Shown here piece after piece: positions 35,526 to 47,400 of a stretch of 64,000 nt of DNA; positions within the stretch are counted from its first letter, which is position 1, and each line of letters opens with the position of its first letter. Below the pieces are notes generated by a model, which saw nothing but the letters and a program-made list of their open reading frames with translations, was not told the origin of the DNA and made no database searches. The translations under genes were made by a program, and so were the position numbers. The stretch comes from Motacilla alba alba (taxonomy: Eukaryota; Chordata; Aves; Passeriformes; Motacillidae), in contig NC_052028.1 in assembly GCF_015832195.1 (NCBI RefSeq), positions 4,197,501-4,261,500 on the forward strand. Direction: 5' to 3'.

Positions 35526-35884
35526 TTAGCCTGAAGACAAGGAGACTCAGAGGTGATCTTATCACCCTCTACAGCTCCTGAAAGGTGCCTGTGCTCAGCT
35601 GGAGCTGGGCTCTTTCTCCAGGCAGCACTGACAGAAGCAGAGCACATAGCCTCGAGCTGCACCAAGGGAAATTCAGGTTGGATATTAGGAAAAAGTTTTT
35701 CTCTGCGAGAGTGATAAAGTTCTGGAATGGCTGCCCGGGGAGGTGGTGGAGTCACCATCCCTGGGTGTGTTTAACAAAGCCTGCATGTGGCACTGGGTGC
35801 CAGGGTTTAGTTGAGGTATCAGGGCATGGATTGGACTCAATGACCTTGCAGTCTCTTCCAACCCAGTGATTCTGTGAATTCTGT
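35526..35884 (+). mobile_element. CR1 LINE 3' fragment, sense
   Basis: Ordered CR1 blocks are present: 'gagactcagaggtgatctta', 'ccctctacagctcctgaaag', 'tcgagctgcaccaagggaaa', 'ttggatattaggaaaaagtt', 'gttctggaatggctgcccgg', 'ggtggtggagtcaccatccc', 'tgtttaacaaagcctg', 'ggattggactcaatgacctt' and 'cttccaacccagtgattctg', ending in the tail repeat ATTCTGTG twice, which is typical of CR1 3' ends. It is 5'-truncated and younger-looking than the copies at 8.0 and 18.7 kb. Confidence 0.93.
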
Positions 35885-38245
35885 GACACATGGAGCAGTC
35901 AGGTGGCTGCAGTCCCCAGAGCCTGCCCAGAGGGTGGGAAGTGCCAGTCCCTGTGAGACAGTGTGAGGCTGCTCCCTCACAAGGGACAGAGGACTTGCCC
36001 AAGAAAATGATGGCCAATGTACCTGTCTGCAGTCACACAGCGCTGCTTGTCCTGCCTTGTATAAATAATCTTAAAATCTTGGTTGAAAACTCTTTTGGAG
36101 CAGGGAAGAAGTGACCTCTGTGTTATTATTTGCAACAGAGGAATGTGGCTGGGGCTGAGAGAGACCTGGACTGCTTTCACCACTGTGGGGCTGTCACTGG
36201 GGTTTTGGACAGCAGACAGCAGGTCTGCTCTGAGAGCAGGCATTAACTGGGGATATCTGACCCAGTCACAGCCTCCCTCTGCCAGGGAAACCTCTCCCTT
36301 GGTATGGCCTCTCCTGGGAAATGATGGCTTCAGCTGCTAGACTAGAGGGGAAGGAAATCTCTCATGTTGGTTTCTACAAGTAGAAATGGCCAAATTCTTC
36401 ATGTAAAGAAAAATCAGAAATGCCTTGTCCTGCAGACATTCCGCACGTTCTGCCATGGCAGAAGCACAGGACACCCCTGGGCTCGCTCAAACAGCGTGCC
36501 ATGAGTGCTGCCAGAGGCCTCTGGCTCACTGATAAGCTGCTTATCTTCAAACCATCCATTTTTATTTTACTCTGAATAAATACTCCTCTGTGCTAGCTAA
36601 TAAAGATGTCTTTTTGGGCAGAAGAATGACTTGAGTTCAACCTTAGCTGTTAAGTTTGTTCTTTATCTTTTTTAACAGCATGCACATGATCACACACTCC
36701 TTTAAATCTTCCTGAGAGAGAGTGGCAGTATCCAAACACATGGTTACCAGCTGCAGCCAGCAGTTAAAACATCACACCCACGGTCTCTTCAGGTGCAGAT
36801 GAAATCCAGATGCCCAAACACTTGAGTTCTCCACAAGGGAAATGCTAAATTGTGCATAAAGCCAGTTGTTTTATGGCCTTTAATGCTATGGACATATTCA
36901 GATGATTTTTGCAAGAACCCTAATGACCAGTTGCTAGCTTTTTTTTTTTGCTTTTTTTTAAAAGTATGCTGTTTTACCATTCTGGATAATTAAAAATGCC
37001 AACATTACTGAAACACATCTGCTGAGGGAGGATGTTTGCTTCATCTTGAAATGGCCTGATGTTTCGGGAAATGTTTCGGGCCTCACAGGAGTCCCAAGGC
37101 GGAGATGTGAGTGTGAGAAGCTTCTAGGAATGTGGAGCTCTTTGCTGCTTTTTCCTAGCACAGCTTTATTTTTAGCACGCCTCATGTTTAAGGGCCGTGT
37201 CTGGGAAACAACAGGAGGTACTTTAACTCCTTTCTATGAACAGCCTGGCTGTTCATTCTTGATTTTTTTGGCTTTATGAAACAGATTTGCTTCTTTACAG
37301 CTGTGATAGCTCAGTGAAATTGTAGATGATGGCCACAGACTCACTGGGCTCATCAGGTTAAAAGTGAAATGAAGCAGGATGAGTTTGTGCTCTGAGAGGC
37401 ACCAGACCTGGAGCTCATCCTTGCTGTCCCCACATGGAAGGTGCCAGATGCCCACAGCAGATGTGTGTGGGACAGGCAGTAGCACGTGCCCAGCCCTGCC
37501 CCAGCCCAGGGGGGAGCAGAGGCAGGAGAAAAGCTGCCGTGGGAGGAGGCAGGTCAGCCACGGCCCCTGTGCCCCTGGTGGCTCCTTCCTGCCTTTTTCT
37601 CATCAGCTCAAGGGTAACTTGTGCCCCGGGGCCAGGCTCACAGCAGAGCTCTGCAGGAGGCACAAAATGCATTGCACCACTTTTAGAACCAAAATGCCCT
37701 GGGTTTTGTTAGCATAACTACAGTGGGAGGTGACACTAAAGGGATTAAGCATTTAGTGTTCCAAAATGAACAAAAAAAGAGCATAATATTGTTACTTTGC
37801 TGTCTCAATCCCAGCTTCTCCTGGTGCTATTCCCCTCACCTGAGCAACAGCCATGTCCAAAGGCTGTGTGATGTCCCCAGCTGCCATGGCCCTGCCAAGG
37901 AGCTCTGCTTTGCCCTTATAGGGTTCAGCTTGTCCCCATGTCCCCCCATGTGGCTCACTGGGCACTGGGGTGGAAAACAGCCTCTTTCACGTGTCTCTGC
38001 TATTGGTGCTCAGGAGGACATTTATGTAATTTTTTTCAAAGCTAAATGCCTTTGTCATGTTAAGTCTCATCCTTGTGAAAGTGAAATTCCCTGTGATGCA
38101 TCCTGGAGGTGGCCACGGATGTGTCACCCTGGGCAGGACAAGCTTCCTGCGAGGAGGAGTGGGGAATGGCTGCTTGCACGGCCTGGACACTCCTGCAGTG
38201 ATAGCTGGGCATTGCATTTGTTCAAACCCAAAGAGCCTTTTGTAA
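35885..38245. other. Intergenic, no gene seen
   Basis: GC-moderate sequence with stop-poor frames. The 200-codon frame 37723-38325 runs into the LTR at 38252 and has no domain, so it is not a gene. Short T- and A-runs lie near 36940-36960. Confidence 0.5.
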
Positions 38246-38251
38246 TGGAAG
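38246..38251. repeat. Left target-site duplication TGGAAG
   Basis: The six bases TGGAAG precede the LTR and recur immediately after it at 38681-38686. Confidence 0.8.
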
Positions 38252-38680
38252 TGTCTCTGTCATATTATCTGAAAAATCCCTTTGCTAGGACATTGTCTCC
38301 TAGGAAGCTGAGAAGCCTCAGATAAAAATGAGAACAATATTACCTCATTTGCTTCTCCTGTGTTTTGCTGCTTTGGAATGTGTTTGGAGATTGTTTCTCC
38401 AACAGGTGGTTGTTCGATTGGTCTCATGTGAATTGTTTTTACTTAATGACCAATCACCATCCAGCTCTGTTGGGACTCTGGAGAGTCACGAGTTTCTCAT
38501 TATCATTCTTTGTAGCCTTCTGTCTGCATCCTTTCTCTATTCTTTAGTATAGTTTTCGTATAGCATTCTTTAATATAATAAAATATAATATAATATCATA
38601 AAATAATAAGTTAGCCTTCTAAGAACATGGAGTCAGATTCTCAATTCCTCCTTCATCCTGGGGACCCCACAAATACCACA
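38252..38680 (+). mobile_element. Solo LTR of a class II (ERVK-like) avian retrovirus
   Basis: A 429-bp element starts TG and ends CA, flanked by the perfect 6-bp direct repeat TGGAAG. The 6-bp duplication size is typical of class II (ERVK/beta-like) integrations. Within it are blocks common to a passerine LTR family: 'aaatccctttgctaggacat', 'ctcatttgcttctcctgtgt', 'ggaatgtgtttggagattgt', 'cttaatgaccaatcaccatc', 'gggactctggagagtcacga', an AT-rich part with 'taatataataaaat' containing AATAAA, then 'aacatggagtcagattctca' and a final 'acaaataccaca'. No internal retroviral sequence follows or precedes, so it is a solo LTR left by LTR-LTR recombination. Orientation is + by the order of blocks and the poly(A) signal. 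Confidence 0.9.
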
Positions 38681-38686
38681 TGGAAG
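38681..38686. repeat. Right target-site duplication TGGAAG
   Basis: Exact copy of the six bases at 38246-38251, directly after the terminal CA of the LTR. Confidence 0.8.
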
Positions 38687-41600
38687 CATATCTTTAATGC
38701 TTTCTCCTCATCCTGATACTAACTTCAGGTGTTACACAAAAAAAACAGTCCTGCGTGTCAGTTTGTTGTCTCAAACGCATTATGTGTGGCTGAGAGCTGC
38801 CAGGTGTGCTCTGCAGGTCTCTGAGGAGGGGTCCTGGTCCCCCAGGACTCTGAGGAGGGGATGCTCAGTGCTGCATCTCACAGCTCAGAGCAGCTACTGT
38901 GCCTGTCAGCCTTGGGTTTCCTTCCTCTGGGGATATTAATTAAGTTGTCTTAATCAGGATGCAGGCTTGCAGCATCAGTCTCCCACACAAGGAATCAGCT
39001 TTAGGGACTCCCAGGATGCTCTCAGACCTCTCCTGGGTGCAGGATGTGCTTGGTGAGGAGCATCCATGCAGCTGTGAGGGCTGGTGATGAACCAGCTGGG
39101 GTAGTGGTGAGTGTGGCAGGGATGTGTGTGTCAGGGACATGTGTGTGTCAGGGAAAGCTGTATGGCAGTGATGTGTGTGCTGGAGCAGCTTAGGTCCAGT
39201 CCTGTGTGCTGAACTCACCTCAGTAAACACCACTGGAATTCACTCCTGTGCGATACTGACCCAAACCTGCTGCCAGCACCAGAAGTGGTGGACGTGTGAC
39301 ATGTAACACCAGCTGCCACCTGCAACCATCTGCCATTCAAGTCACCTCTCCATTGATTGCTGTTCTTTTCCAGGACTGGTTTTACCAAGGAGCTTCACCC
39401 GTGCTGAGCTAAGAGCCAGGTATTTGCTTTTTGGACATACATACTTCCACTGTAAAGATGTTTCATTCTCACATCCCAAATGGGGAGGAAACATAAATTT
39501 AATGGTTGCATGTGCTGGGAAGAACATACTTGTGTGGGCACTATTTCCAGGCACGTAACTGAACAGGTAAGTGGCAGAGGATTTTTTTATACCCCCATTG
39601 CTGCTTAGAGAGTGGACAGCACAGGAAAGAAGTGCCTTTGGAGTGGAGTTTGTCTTTGGAGAATGTTTAATCCAAGTCCTCTTCAAACAGAATGGTCTCT
39701 GCACAAAACAATCACTCAGGTAAATCCCCTAACACAGGAGAAACATCCTATTCTGCCTCTAGACCGATCTTCTCCGTTCAAAATGAACCAAAATTAAAAT
39801 CCCAAGCCCAAGCAAACCCACCCCATGTGATTAGGAGCTGTGTGCACACAGATGACGCAGGGGTTGGGAATGCAGAGGTGCAGAGCTCCCGGGATGTGCG
39901 TGGCCTCTCTCCTTAGCTCCTTATTTATCCTCCCTGTCGGAGGAACAGCTGTGTTTACAGGAGGTGGGAGCTGAGCCTCGGCAGGGCTGTGCTCCGTGCT
40001 GGGACCTGCTGGGGGCTGCTGCCCTGCCTGCTCCTGCACAGCCATGGGCAGGAGTCACCTGCAGGCCTCTCCTGGGCTGGAGCCCTTCCAGCCCACCTTC
40101 CGAGGCAGGAGCTGAGAGGATGGATTTGCCTTGGTCCTGGCCTGTGGCTGCAGTGCCAGGGCTGGGCTGTGGTGAGGATGAGGATGGCGGCGCGGGCGAG
40201 GCCCCACCTCAGGAGATGCCTCAGTGAGCACCCCGGGGGCTCCACCAGCTGGGCCTGGGACGGCCTCTGGAGAACAGCCAGGGAAAAACGCCTTGCAGGT
40301 CAGTCCAAGGGCAGCTGTAATCCCACACTGGTGTGATTCAGGCATCGGGGCTTCAGCCTTGATCAAGGAAGGAAAATACCTTTGCTTTTTTGGCGCTCCT
40401 TTAACGTCGCTGTATTTTCTGTTGCACCACAGAGCTGCTTTTGCCCAGGCTGCTTTTTCACTGGGGGACCATGTGGGCATTTTGAGCTGATGATTTGTAC
40501 TCAGAGCTGGAAATACTCGAATTTATACAGAATTACATTTTATCCTTTTTGTTTCGCTGGAGTTTTGTAGACACTTGAAAACACGACAGTGTCAGTCAGC
40601 CACACAGTGCCCAACAACCACAGTGCCCCAAAGTGACCAAGTCACTTTTAAACCTTCATTTTGATGCTTACAGAAACTTGTTAAATTGAACCTGCATGGT
40701 TTTTCAGGATGCCTTTCTAGGGTGTCAGAAATAATCCCCCTCAGTGTCCAGCCACCTTTCCCCAAGCCTTGCACCCCGGGCTCTCCAGCTGTGCATTAGC
40801 ATGTGCAGAGGCGGGCAGAGCAGACCCTGGGGCTGTGTGGGGATGGAGGCGCCTGGGGGTGGCAGGTGAGGGGCTGTGAGCCGTGGTGAGCACTGGGCAC
40901 AGGGCCTGAGCTGTTCCTGCTCTGGGGTGCATGGTGCCCAGCAGGGATCCGGCAGCATCCCCACCAGGGCAGGAGCAATAACTGCTCCAGTCACCGAAAA
41001 TGGCTTTCTAGGTTCTTTTTCTTTCAAGCAGCTCAGCGGGCTGTGTATAGCTCTTTCCTCCTGGGGCTTGTGTTCATCTCACAGAGACGGGAGGTTTTGT
41101 TGTAGCATTTTGATTCTGGCCAGATGGGTGTCCCTCTCTGCATCCCTGAGAGAGAGTTCAAAATGAGTAAAGGTATTTCTCTTTTCCCCGAGCCCACAAG
41201 CTCTTCACTTGTTACAAGCAGACCTTTCAGAGGTGCCGAGGGGCTGGATTGTTATTGTAAACATCCCTGTTCCTCTGTCAAAGCAGGAGCCAAGTTACCC
41301 TTTGGGCTGAGGTTCTTTCAGTTCACAACTAGGATGGAGCAAAGAGGCTGTCAGATTAACTGGGGACTTTCCGTGGAGAGCAGCATGTTGGGAATTGCTT
41401 TCGTTACAAGATCTGTGATTTTTGTGCCTCCAAGGTCCTCAAACCACTTTGAAAATCCTAGATTTAATTTGAGTGTGCTGGTCATGCCTTTGGGCTTTTG
41501 TGCTGGGCTGACGAGCAGCACAAACCCAGTCACTGCTGGCATCTGTGGAGCCCATCCCAGCAGAGCAGCACTCCGATCCACTGGAAGCAGTGGGGGTTTC

Positions 41601-44600
41601 ATCACATGTTGGTACGGGATGTGTTGGTCAGGAGGAGTGTCAGGCATGGCCATTACTGAGAGCTGAGTCACACAAGTTCTGCCAGGGGGATGGTCTCTTC
41701 TGCAAACAACAGCCAGAACTCAGATTGCAGCTCTTGTCTCCAGATGGTGTGGAGAAGGCTCAGCACCATCAGGGAGCCTTTTGAGCTGGGCTGTGAGAAA
41801 GCAGCGTGGACATATTTTTAGAAGTAGACGGGACAGAGCTGTGGGTGATATTTGCCACCCTGCACCAGGTGCAGGAGCTGTATTACAGCTGCTTCTTGGT
41901 TTGCCACCCATTCTGTGAGGTGCCAGGACACCCCAATGCTGATGTGAATTGTGTGCACCAACTCCAGGTGACTTCCTGGAGGAGCTGGAAAAGGTTGGCT
42001 GCTTTTCTGACAACTGATGCCACTGCTCCTGGACTACTGTCCTCAGCTCAAACACCACAGTTCAGGAAAGAAATTGGTACAGTGGATAATGCTTCCACTG
42101 GAGACTGCATAATAGATCCATCTGGTGGATCCCTGGGATTCCTTCTGGCCATGTGGTGACCAACAATGGCAGAGGGGAGCAGCAGGAGCCTGTAGAGCTT
42201 CTGCACTGGTTTGCTACTTGGGTGTGTGCTGAAACTCTCAGCACTTGAAGGAGCCCCAGAAGAAGGGATTTAAAATTTACTAAATTTTTATTAAAGGAAA
42301 TTTATCAAATGCTAATTAAAGGAAAGGCGAAATGGTGGTGTTTTCCTGGTGCTCCTTGTGGTTCTCCTTCCATCTCTGGAGCCATCCTTTGCCCTGCCCA
42401 GATGGTTGCCAGCTGCCCCGCTGCCTGCATGGCTTGCGCTCCCTCCCTGCAGGCTGCACACAAATGAACTGCTCTGTCTTTGTAAACAGGCTAAAAATAC
42501 CGTGGTGCTGCTCCTCCGAGGGCCCGGAGTTCAGAGAGGCTGGGAAGGAAGCCGGGGTCAGGCGGCCTCCGGGGAGCGGGCGTCACATGGAGGCACAGAG
42601 CCACCAGAGGGGCTGGCTGCAAAGGCAGACACACATCAGCCACAGCCCTGCTGTCCTGCTGTGCTGCTGCCCTGCCCGGGTGAGCCAGCGTGCCAGGTCT
42701 CCTCAGATTAGTGTTCATGGTGTGCAAGTGTGCGAGATGTGACTTGGAACGCTCCAGGGCTTTGTGCTCCTCTTTTGAAGAGGAAGTGTTGTCTTTTCTA
42801 CTCAACTTCTGTGCTAGGTGTTGTGATGCAGGGACCAGTGTCCTGCAGAGCGCTGGCTTCTCCAGGCACTGCCACCCCAGTCAGCTGGGCCCCTTTGCTG
42901 AGGGTGTCCTGCGTGAGCCTCGTGTGCCCATAATCTCTGGGAAAGGAAGTCAGGAAAGCCTGTTCCTTCAGACATCCCATTTCAGAAGGCATCAAAAACT
43001 AATTTCTGTTCTCACCACACCCATGTACCTCCTTAAGGGATGTGACTATCTTAACCACACCCTGGTCAGGGTGATGAGGACCTGAGTCTGAATGTCCCCT
43101 TCCAATGACACAGAAGCCAGTTCCAACCAGAAGCCTCATCAGTGGTAGCAAATTTCAGTTTGAAACATATGTGTTATAGGCATTAACATCTGGAATATTC
43201 TTATATTTTGCTTCATTAGTGCTTAACCTTGTTAGTGGTGCGAGGCTGCGTGACACAGGGTGAATCAGCAAGGAGCACCAGTGCCCTGTCAGGCATCCTC
43301 TGTGTGCTGTGAGTGCTGAAAACACAGCCCAGGGCCCAGCCCTGGCCTGGCAGCAATGGCAGCTGCGTCTCTGCTGTTGTACCCTATCTGCTTATTACCC
43401 TCTGCGCTGTAACTTAAATGCAAGTGTCCCATGTGTGAGCTGTGGGAGCCAGGGCTGAGCTGTGGGAGCTGCCTGCTGCTGGGCAGCTCAGCCACAAAGA
43501 GGGAATTCATGCAGGGCTGAATAAATGCCTGTGATGGGCAATAACACCTTAAAGCCCAACCACAGCACCAGCACCCTCCACCTGCCAAGGCACACAGCTG
43601 AGCTGGCTGGAAGGTGGGTGCTGCCTTCCATGCACCCCAGGGACTGCTCACTGCAAGGGAAGTTCAAACCATGCTCAGCTGCCTCTGCTCCAGACAGAAT
43701 GAACTCCACAGAGACTTTGTTTTAAAGAAAATAACCTTGGCTGTGCCAAAGAGCTTCAGTCTAAAAGACTTCTGGGGCAAAAGCAGTGGATTTAACATGT
43801 TTTTCCCATTGCCTCTGGCAGACCTGGAGCAGTGTCAGGGTGGTGTCTGCAGTGCAGCACTCAGCAGTGGGCTTTGCACTGAGCTCACTCTGCTGGGCCG
43901 TGCTCCAGTTCCTCGAGGATTCCTCACTGATGTAACTGGAGTGCCTCGAGTACCTCTGTGCTCCATTCCCCTCCATCCTGCACAGATCCAAACCGTGTGC
44001 ATCCCGTATTTATCCTGCCAGTATTCCTTGGTGGCACCCATGCCACCCACACCTCCACTGCCCAACACCATCCCTGTGGCAGGCTCAGCTGCAGCTGCTG
44101 ATGAGAGCTGGCAGTGGGAGAGGCTGCTGCAGAATTCCGAGGGGGAGAGAAAGGAAGCGGCGTGTCAGAGCCCCGGCGGGATGCGCAGAGCGGCTGCAAG
44201 GAGCTGTGACCGAGCTGCTCTTTCCCAGGGAGGATTCTCCACCCCGTCCTGGGTGGGATCTCAGCTGTCCTGCTTAAAGCCGAGCAGATGGGGTTGGAGT
44301 TCAGCTGCCCCAGGCAGGACTTGCTCGCTTGCAGGGACACGGGAGTAACTTCTGCACAGGACAGTGACCCGCTGCAGTTGCCTCTCCCCATGGAAGGTAG
44401 GAGGAGGTTTATTTTCTTTCCTTGGTTACTCTGTTTCTTTAAGGTTTTTAAACCAGCAATCAGACTGTAATGCAATTAGCCAGAAAACAAGGCACGAACT
44501 CGGGAGGGAACAGCAAAGGTGTGGGTCTGGCTGTTCCCTCCTGGGATGTGCTGCTTCTATTGGGCTCACTTAACAGAAAACTGAAAGTTTTTCCATTATA

Positions 44601-47239
44601 TATTTTGTTTAGAATTTAAAAGTAAAAAATTAGTTTCTAGGAATTTTTAGATCTAACACTTCAGCATGTGCAAGTCCTGCAGTCGGTGGCACAGCACAGC
44701 TGTCCCTGGAGGGTGGCAGTGTGGCAGAAGGTCCCTGCCTGGCAAAGGTTTGTCCTCTGGAGGGGAGCAGCCACCCATCCTGCTGCCACCTGCCTGGCTG
44801 CAGCCCTGCTGCTCCCCAGGGAGCACCAGGACCCCCAGTGCTCCCACGGGAGTCTCATCCCTGTGGTGTGAGCACAGCCAGGGCAGGGGATGGCTTTCCC
44901 ATAGGGACCAAGTGGGGTGGCAGGGCTGGGAAAAGAGCAGCAGCAGGAACACTCTCTCTGGGGACAGCATGTCAGGCCTCCAGCATCAGAGGAGCTCATC
45001 CTGAGCAATCATGCATTTTTCCTGAAAAGCAATAGCAAAAGGGATCTGTTTTCTGGGAGGGAGGAAGGCGAGAGGGGACCTTTGGGGCGGGTGCCTGAGC
45101 CTGCAGCAGTGTGTGGCTGTCACCCAGCACGAGCAGGGGCTGCAGAGGGACAGTGCTGCGGCTCCAGGCCTCCATGCTCAGCTGTGCTCCCACGTCCCTC
45201 CCGTGTCCCCCGGGGGGTTCTGTCTCAGCTGGCTCAACCCTCGGTTCCTCTCTTGCCCCATTCCTGCTGTGCCCAGATCCCTTTGCCAGGGCTGGAGCTC
45301 CCCAGCAGCAGGAGCTGGTGCCCCATGCTGGGGCAGTCCTGGCATTTCTCTGGCCATCAACTGGGCCAGCCCCAGCTCCTGCTTTTGCCAAAGGCTTGCT
45401 TTGTAATGCCCAAAAAATCCCACAGCAACTCTGACAGCTCTGTAGGAGGGTATTAAGCTCTGCGTGTCAGAACGTGGCCTTTACTTTATTGCTTCATGTA
45501 AAACACTTTGTATTCTCTGGGCAGGAGAGGCAAGGGTGGCAGTGAACGTTTTCAGAAAGGGAATTAGTGTCATGTCCCTTCCCAGCGACGCTGCCCTGTC
45601 AGACAGACCCTGCTCAGGCTGCCCAGCATCACCAGCAGCTCTGCTCTCACATGGATCTGCAGGACTGTTTGCCAGGACCACAACTGGGAATAGTACTGCA
45701 TTTCTTGTCCTTTGCCTCTCTATAAAATAAATCAAGCTGAGTTTTCAACCCTCTGTTTGCTGATGCTCTCTGGCCAAGTTTTGAGTCCATTTGTTTCTCA
45801 TTGCTCTGCGTCACCCTGGCAATGTGCCGAGCACAAGAACTGGGGACAAACACAATTAGTTTGCTGCATCTCAGGCCAGGGCTGAGCATCCATCTCTTGG
45901 TTCACACAGGTCCCCCCGGCAGTAGTAGAGGTGTACTTTTTAAGGTAGAAAATGACTTGTGTTTTGGAAATGAATAAACTGTTGACATAAGCTGAGAGTC
46001 ATGAGACAGGGATGGGCTGTGTTGCCAGGTATTCACCACAGGAGCATTCTGCCCTGCAGTGCTGCTGCAATGACCACTGTGGGCAGTGACCAGAGGGGTG
46101 CTGGCTGGAGGTCAGGGAGGGCTGTGCCACAGGGAAGAACCCTCCTTTAGCCATGACTGTGCCACAGGGGCACTGGGCAGGCAGAAGGCACCATCCACCT
46201 GCTCTCTGTGGGCTCATTCCCTGGGGACAGCTGCTGGCAGGAGCACCAGGCATGGAGCCCAGCCTGAGGTGGGCAGCAGGGTTGGAGCAGCCAGGTCCAG
46301 CAGTACCCAGGGGGGCTGTGCAGTGCTGAGGAAGCTGCTTGGGGGCTGCTGGAGTCAGCACTTCTGGCTGGCAGCAAGGTCCCCCCTGTCCCCAGCACCA
46401 GCCCTGTGATCAGAGAGCTGTTGAGAAGTGGGGAGGTGTTTCTGGGAGTGTTTTTGTGTGGGTTGCTGTTCTTTTTGATATAAATTTGCTGTTTCAGCTT
46501 CTGAAGTTCACCATTTCCAGGGTTCACACTTCCAGGGTTAATGTTATCTGACACCTGCCAAAAATCCAGATCTCCAAAAAATCTGACACCTGCCAAAAAC
46601 TGGTCCAGCAAGCCTTGTGCAGCAGGGGGCTGAGCACACACACTGCCTGCTGTTCCCATCCCTCCTCCACCTCATCCTGCTTCCCTCAGTGCTCCTGGGA
46701 AAAGGCAGGAGCTGGAGCTGTTGGAAGGAATGCTTGTGTGGGAAGGGAACTTGGCTTCTCTGGTGAATAAATCATATAGAATGCGTTTTGTGCATTAAGC
46801 AAAGCTTTATGAAAGGCAGATACGAAGGAGAGGCCCTGCTGATGGCTCGGGAGGTTTTGCTGTGGTGCCTGACATCCTCTGGCCCCACTCGTGGGTCTCA
46901 GCCTGCTCAGACACCTGAAGCACCTGAAGCAGGACTGGTGCTGCCCACCCTGGTTTCAGCTTCCCAGGGCTCTGACACCACTGACTTTGCTGCTGTTTCC
47001 ATCATCCTCCAGGAGCTGGGAGTTTGTGGGGTCAGGTCTGTGGTGGGGCTTGTGTGAAGGGGCTGGTGCTCATGTGCTGCACAGCAGCTTCCCTCTTTGC
47101 TGCCCAGTTCTGAACTCTCACACAGGAATGAGGATCTTCTTGAAATGTGACCTTTTTTTTTTCTCAGTTTTACTCCCCATATTTGGTATCTGTCCCTTCT
47201 TTCACAAAGCAGCCCAGTAATCAGATGACATCCCTGACT
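38687..47239. other. Intergenic, GC-moderate, no gene seen
   Basis: About 8.5 kb with many stop-poor frames (up to 244 codons at 43614-44348), all overlapping antisense frames and none with a domain, repeat periodicity or splice context that I recognise. A small TGTG/CAGG-rich minisatellite-like patch lies at 39108-39180. A more AT-rich island lies near 44390-44660. No tRNA or other RNA gene is recognised. Confidence 0.45.
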
Positions 47240-47400
47240 CATGCTGCCCAGAGGTGCATGATGGGGCCTTTCTACTTGTTAGGAAAAGCCTATTGATTTA
47301 ATTTCTGTATCATTATTTAGCTAATATGGAATATGTCACTGATGGTTGTGCATAAAATCGAACAGAGTCTGCAAAAAAGGGTGAAATATTAAATAAGCCT
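47240..47400. other. Possible conserved non-coding element
   Basis: An AT-rich island inside GC-richer sequence with strings such as 'attgatttaatttctg', 'tatttagctaatatgg' and 'tgcataaaatcg' that resemble homeodomain binding sites. The suspicion is from composition and motif density only. There is no direct evidence of conservation. Confidence 0.25.

Noticed and set aside
37723..38325. A 200-codon + strand frame
   Set aside because: Its 3' part lies inside the solo LTR beginning at 38252 and the rest has no domain. It is a chance frame.
43614..44348. A 244-codon + strand frame
   Set aside because: It lies in stop-poor GC-rich sequence, overlaps a 183-codon antisense frame, and shows no domain, splice sites or codon bias.
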